The notes under the pieces: generated by a model
What the model was told of the DNA's origin: nothing
The model's input: the letters and a program-made list of their open reading frames with translations, nothing else
Databases searched by the model: none
Assembly: GCA_016182425.1 (NCBI GenBank)
Contig: JACPGP010000016.1
Coordinates: 20,186-84,185 of the forward strand
DNA: 64,000 nt
Direction: 5' to 3'
Source of the DNA: Candidatus Levyibacteriota bacterium
Lineage (GTDB): Bacteria > Patescibacteria > Microgenomatia > Levybacterales > UBA12049
Shown here: positions 61,562-64,000 of the stretch, piece by piece
How the letters are laid out: each line of letters starts with the position of its first letter
How positions within the stretch are numbered: the stretch's first letter is position 1
Program-made: the position numbers and the translations under genes

Positions 61562-62521
61562 ATGAAAGCAATGGTGATGACTGGAGTTGGGGGAGTTAAT
61601 AAGTTGGAATATAGGTCGGTTGATAATCCTGTGCCGAAAAAAGACGAAGCGTTAGTAAAGGTTTTATACTGCGGGATTAATCATCTTGATCTTTTAATAC
61701 GTCTTGGTAAGCGTTCGGGGCCAAAGCAATTTCCACATATTTTAGGGTCAGAGATTGCTGGGGAATTATCTTCAGGAGAAATAGTTGCTGTTTATCCATG
61801 GATATTTTGTGGTAAATGCGAGCAGTGCAAAAGTGGTAACGAGCAAATGTGTAATAGTGGGGGAACAGTTGGCCGAAACGCTTGGGGTGGTTATGCAGAG
61901 TACGTTGCAGTGCCAAAAAGAAATCTTATTACCATTTCAAAACAAATTGCCCAAAAGGCCTCTGCTATTATTTTAGCGGGAACAACAGCGCATCATTTGG
62001 TTCGGAGAGGAAATATCCAAGATAAGGCAACGGTTTTAGTTACCGGTGCAACAGGAGGAGTAGGGACACTTGTGATACAACTTCTCAAACTAAAAAAATG
62101 CACAGTAATTTGTGCAACATCGCATGAAAAGAAAATTTCTTTATTGCGAAAACTTGGCGCAGATCGTGTTGTGTTGGTGGAAAGAATGGTTGAGGAAGTA
62201 AACTACGCTATTGATCTTGTTGGTGGAGATACTTGGTCAAAAGCTGTTCAGACTTTAGGGAAAAATGGGACGTTTACGTTTTGTTCTACTTCAAAAGAAG
62301 AAATTGGGAGATTGGATATTGGGAATGCTTTTGCCAAACAATTAAATATTTTAGGTTCAACTGGGGGGAATAGGGAGGATTTACAGGCAGTTTTACAGTT
62401 GGTACAAAAAGGAGTAATAAAACCAGTTATTAATGCTGTTTTTTCATTGGAAGATGCTAAAAAAGCACACGAGCGAATGGAAAAACAAGAAGTTTTTGGA
62501 AAAATGCTCTTGAAGGTATAA
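61562..62521 (+). CDS. Zinc-type alcohol dehydrogenase/quinone reductase family (MDR)
   Basis: 319 residues from MKAMVMTGVGGVNKLEYRS. Catalytic-zinc-side Cys lies in YCGINHLDLL. The structural zinc site CGKCEQCKSGNEQMC carries four Cys. The Rossmann motif is VTGATGGVGTLVIQLL. It oxidises or reduces an alcohol, aldehyde or quinone with NAD(P). Substrate unknown. An ATG four codons upstream (61550) is an alternative. Confidence 0.85.
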   Translation: MKAMVMTGVGGVNKLEYRSVDNPVPKKDEALVKVLYCGINHLDLLIRLGKRSGPKQFPHILGSEIAGELSSGEIVAVYPWIFCGKCEQCKSGNEQMCNSGGTVGRNAWGGYAEYVAVPKRNLITISKQIAQKASAIILAGTTAHHLVRRGNIQDKATVLVTGATGGVGTLVIQLLKLKKCTVICATSHEKKISLLRKLGADRVVLVERMVEEVNYAIDLVGGDTWSKAVQTLGKNGTFTFCSTSKEEIGRLDIGNAFAKQLNILGSTGGNREDLQAVLQLVQKGVIKPVINAVFSLEDAKKAHERMEKQEVFGKMLLKV

Positions 62522-62548
62522 AGGGGAGGATAATAGGGTTGTTGTCGT

Positions 62549-63004
62549 TTGCAAGCATGTGCAAAAGGGACAGAACCTTTTCCCCTCCCCATTGTCAGAG
62601 ATCAGATAGACGGCAATGCCGTCCGGAAAGCCGAGTCTAGATTACTTGGTTATGCGGCCAGGGGGTCGCTTACTGGGAGAGAATATTCTTTGTTTATCGA
62701 CAAGCTCCACCGTATAGGTGAACCTCCGATTCACTCGGAAGACTTCTCCGAGGCCTGCCTCCTGGACTACGGGGATCTCCGCACCTTTGCAGACAATCCG
62801 AATGTTAGGATCGTCCATGATCATATCTCCTATGAGGAGAATGACACAATAGGAACGGAGGGTTTTCCTTCGCGATCCGATTCTAATAAGATGGCAGCAA
62901 GCTTCTTCTCCGTGATCACCGATCAACGGGAAACAGTGCTTGCGCATCCTAGGGAAGATAAAAAACGAAACAGCCACCGCCTCCACCTCCAAGGTGCTAC
63001 ATAG
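62549..63004 (+). CDS. Unknown protein with GC-richer coding sequence
   Basis: About 151 residues if started at TTG 62549. The first part (before about 62595) looks poorly coding, so the real start may be later. The body (RLLGYAARGSLTGREYSLF; SFFSVITDQRETVLAHPRED) has no recognised family. The G/C-rich third positions resemble 52185-52832 and not the neighbours. GGGGAGG at 62523-62529 is a strong Shine-Dalgarno but lies 19 bases from the TTG. The opposite strand is also open, and this lowers confidence. Confidence 0.45.
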   Translation: MQACAKGTEPFPLPIVRDQIDGNAVRKAESRLLGYAARGSLTGREYSLFIDKLHRIGEPPIHSEDFSEACLLDYGDLRTFADNPNVRIVHDHISYEENDTIGTEGFPSRSDSNKMAASFFSVITDQRETVLAHPREDKKRNSHRLHLQGAT

Positions 63005-63031
63005 CGAGACTAGAACTTCTGTCCAGTCTCG
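63005..63031 (+). terminator. Perfect 7-bp stem-loop after the 62549 gene
   Basis: CGAGACT (63005-63011) and AGTCTCG (63025-63031) enclose a 13-base loop, directly after the stop. No T-run follows, so termination may be weak or factor-dependent. Confidence 0.4.
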
Positions 63032-63223
63032 GGCCTGTCGATATGTCCGCTAATTCCCATTTCTGCCCGCAACCTTTTGTACTTTTTGACTCTCCTTTGT
63101 TATAAATGTGCTTAGCAATAAGCAAAAAACAGATTTGCTTTTACCTGTTTCCACTTACCGTCAGATGGTGTAGAATTATAACATAAAGCGCAGATAAATC
63201 AATAATTATAGGCCAATTTACAC

Positions 63224-63253
63224 TTGACATGTTAGTAAATAAGAAGGTATAAT
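63224..63253 (+). promoter_or_regulatory. Promoter of guaB
   Basis: TTGACA at 63224-63229, 18-base spacer, TATAAT at 63248-63253. Both boxes match consensus. Transcription would start at about the ATG at 63259. Confidence 0.75.
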
Positions 63254-63258
63254 ACAAT

Positions 63259-64000
63259 ATGGACACTCAAAAACCTTCATTATTTCCTCTTGGATTAACG
63301 TTTGATGATGTACTTCTACTTCCTGGCTACGCTGATTTTAGCCGCTCAGATATAGATCTTTCGACTCAACTTACCAAAAAAATAAAAATTTCTCTTCCTC
63401 TTGTTTCTTCTCCCATGGATACAGTAACAGAGAGCGAGCTTGCAATTGCTCTGGCAAAAGCAGGGGGAATTGGCATTATTCATCGAAACTTGTCAATAGC
63501 AGATCAAGCAGCAGAGGTAGAAAAAGTAAAAAAAGAAGGATTGTTGGTTGGTGCAGCGAAGAAAGAGTTGAGGCTATTGTCAAAGCAGGGGTGGATGTGA
63601 TTGTGGTTGATTCAGCAGATGGATATAAAAAACCAGTTTTAGATACTGTGCGCTTTCTTAAAAAAAAATATCCAAATCTAGAGGTAATAGCTGGGAATGT
63701 GGCAACAGAAGAGGGAACGCAAGCGCTCATAGAGTGGGTGTGCCGCAAATAACAGCAATCTTAAATTGTGTAAAAGCTGCCAAGAAAAAAAATGTACCAA
63801 TTATTGCCGATGGTGGTATTAAATATTCAGGTGATATGGTCAAGGCCCTAGCCTCTGGTGCATCTGCTGTGATGATGGGTGGGTTTTTTGCTGCTGCACT
63901 TGAAGCGCCAGGAAAAGTAATTGAGCTTCGTAAATCCCAGGTGCCTCATAGATTTCAGAGTATCTTTGCCAAAGATGAGGATGTCTATAAGTTTAAGGAG
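63259..64000 (+). pseudogene. guaB: Disrupted IMP dehydrogenase gene (guaB), partial
   Basis: Three pieces in three frames give IMPDH. Frame 1 (63259 to about 63557): LTFDDVLLLPGYADFS ... GLLVGAA. Frame 2 (from 63558 to stop 63750): EERVEAIVKAGVDVIVVDSADG ... EEGTQALIE. Frame 3 (from 63737): GVPQITAILNCVKAAKKKN ... IADGGIKYSGDMVKALASGA to the window edge. Between pieces 2 and 3 the loop GxGSxCxTR with the catalytic Cys is missing, and a smaller gap lies between 1 and 2. No CBS domains are seen. The consensus promoter remains. Either a decaying gene or an assembly collapse. Confidence 0.75.

Noticed and set aside
62642..62992. Minus-strand open frame (about 116 residues) opposite the 62549 gene
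   Set aside because: Composition is Cys/Arg-rich and irregular, with no start context. The plus strand reads more like protein, though I am not certain.
1..64000. Reassigned UGA codon (as in Gracilibacteria and Absconditabacteria)
   Set aside because: Several intact housekeeping genes end at TGA (for example dnaA), and no conserved gene needs readthrough of internal TGA, apart from the damaged guaB.

Overview
The window is a dense block of a small, AT-rich bacterial genome. It most likely belongs to the Candidate Phyla Radiation (Patescibacteria), probably Microgenomates. Three kinds of evidence point there. Families typical of that group are present: a DUF4012 protein, tandem T4SS pilin-like membrane proteins, a PrgI/VirB4 pair, DUF475 and a compact ValRS. 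Many proteins are shorter than usual. Genes are packed with short overlaps, and TGA is used as a normal stop. The taxon is an inference from gene content; no rRNA is present.

Layout. 1-4530: a DEAH helicase (cut by the window edge), a small membrane protein, four tRNA genes (Arg, Ser, Arg, Ser) around a Nudix gene, and a membrane-anchored glycosidase. 4609-23047: a type IV secretion-like locus. It holds a VirB6-like protein, four related pilin-like proteins, a PrgI protein, a VirB4 ATPase and a CHAP/NlpC-like cell-wall hydrolase candidate. Embedded in it are large coiled-coil genes on the other strand, an ATPase-winged-helix regulator and two toxin-antitoxin modules. 23028-28970: the chromosomal origin neighbourhood dnaN-dnaA / rpmH-rnpA-yidD-yidC-khpB, followed by an O-antigen ligase. 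29053-32976: RNase H, DUF4012 and DUF475. 32979-42394: carbon metabolism, with a minus-strand gdhA-fba-fbp-pgk-dedA operon, galE, a hexokinase-like kinase and a GH1 beta-glucosidase. 42440-47438: an unknown 600-residue protein with a divergent regulator paralogous to the one in the secretion locus, then a histidine phosphatase and a GT4 glycosyltransferase. 47536-54572: valS, rplY, and ruvC and ruvAB split by small genes, including two with unusual composition. 54569-64000: a P-type ATPase, a secreted M11-like metalloprotease with a dockerin-like end, a multi-pass membrane protein, an alcohol dehydrogenase-like protein, an unrecognised gene and a disrupted guaB.

Three signals cut across the genes. 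First, many promoters have a good -35/-10 pair placed so that transcription would begin at, or a few bases before, the start codon (leaderless or nearly so). Second, tandem arrays with a period of exactly 7 bp lie inside several genes. Third, two families of palindromic repeats occur both inside coding sequence and between genes. The most system-like region is the secretion locus with its private regulator and giant coiled-coil partners. A Doc/AbrB cassette inside it is bounded by 40-bp direct repeats that match at 38 of 40 positions.
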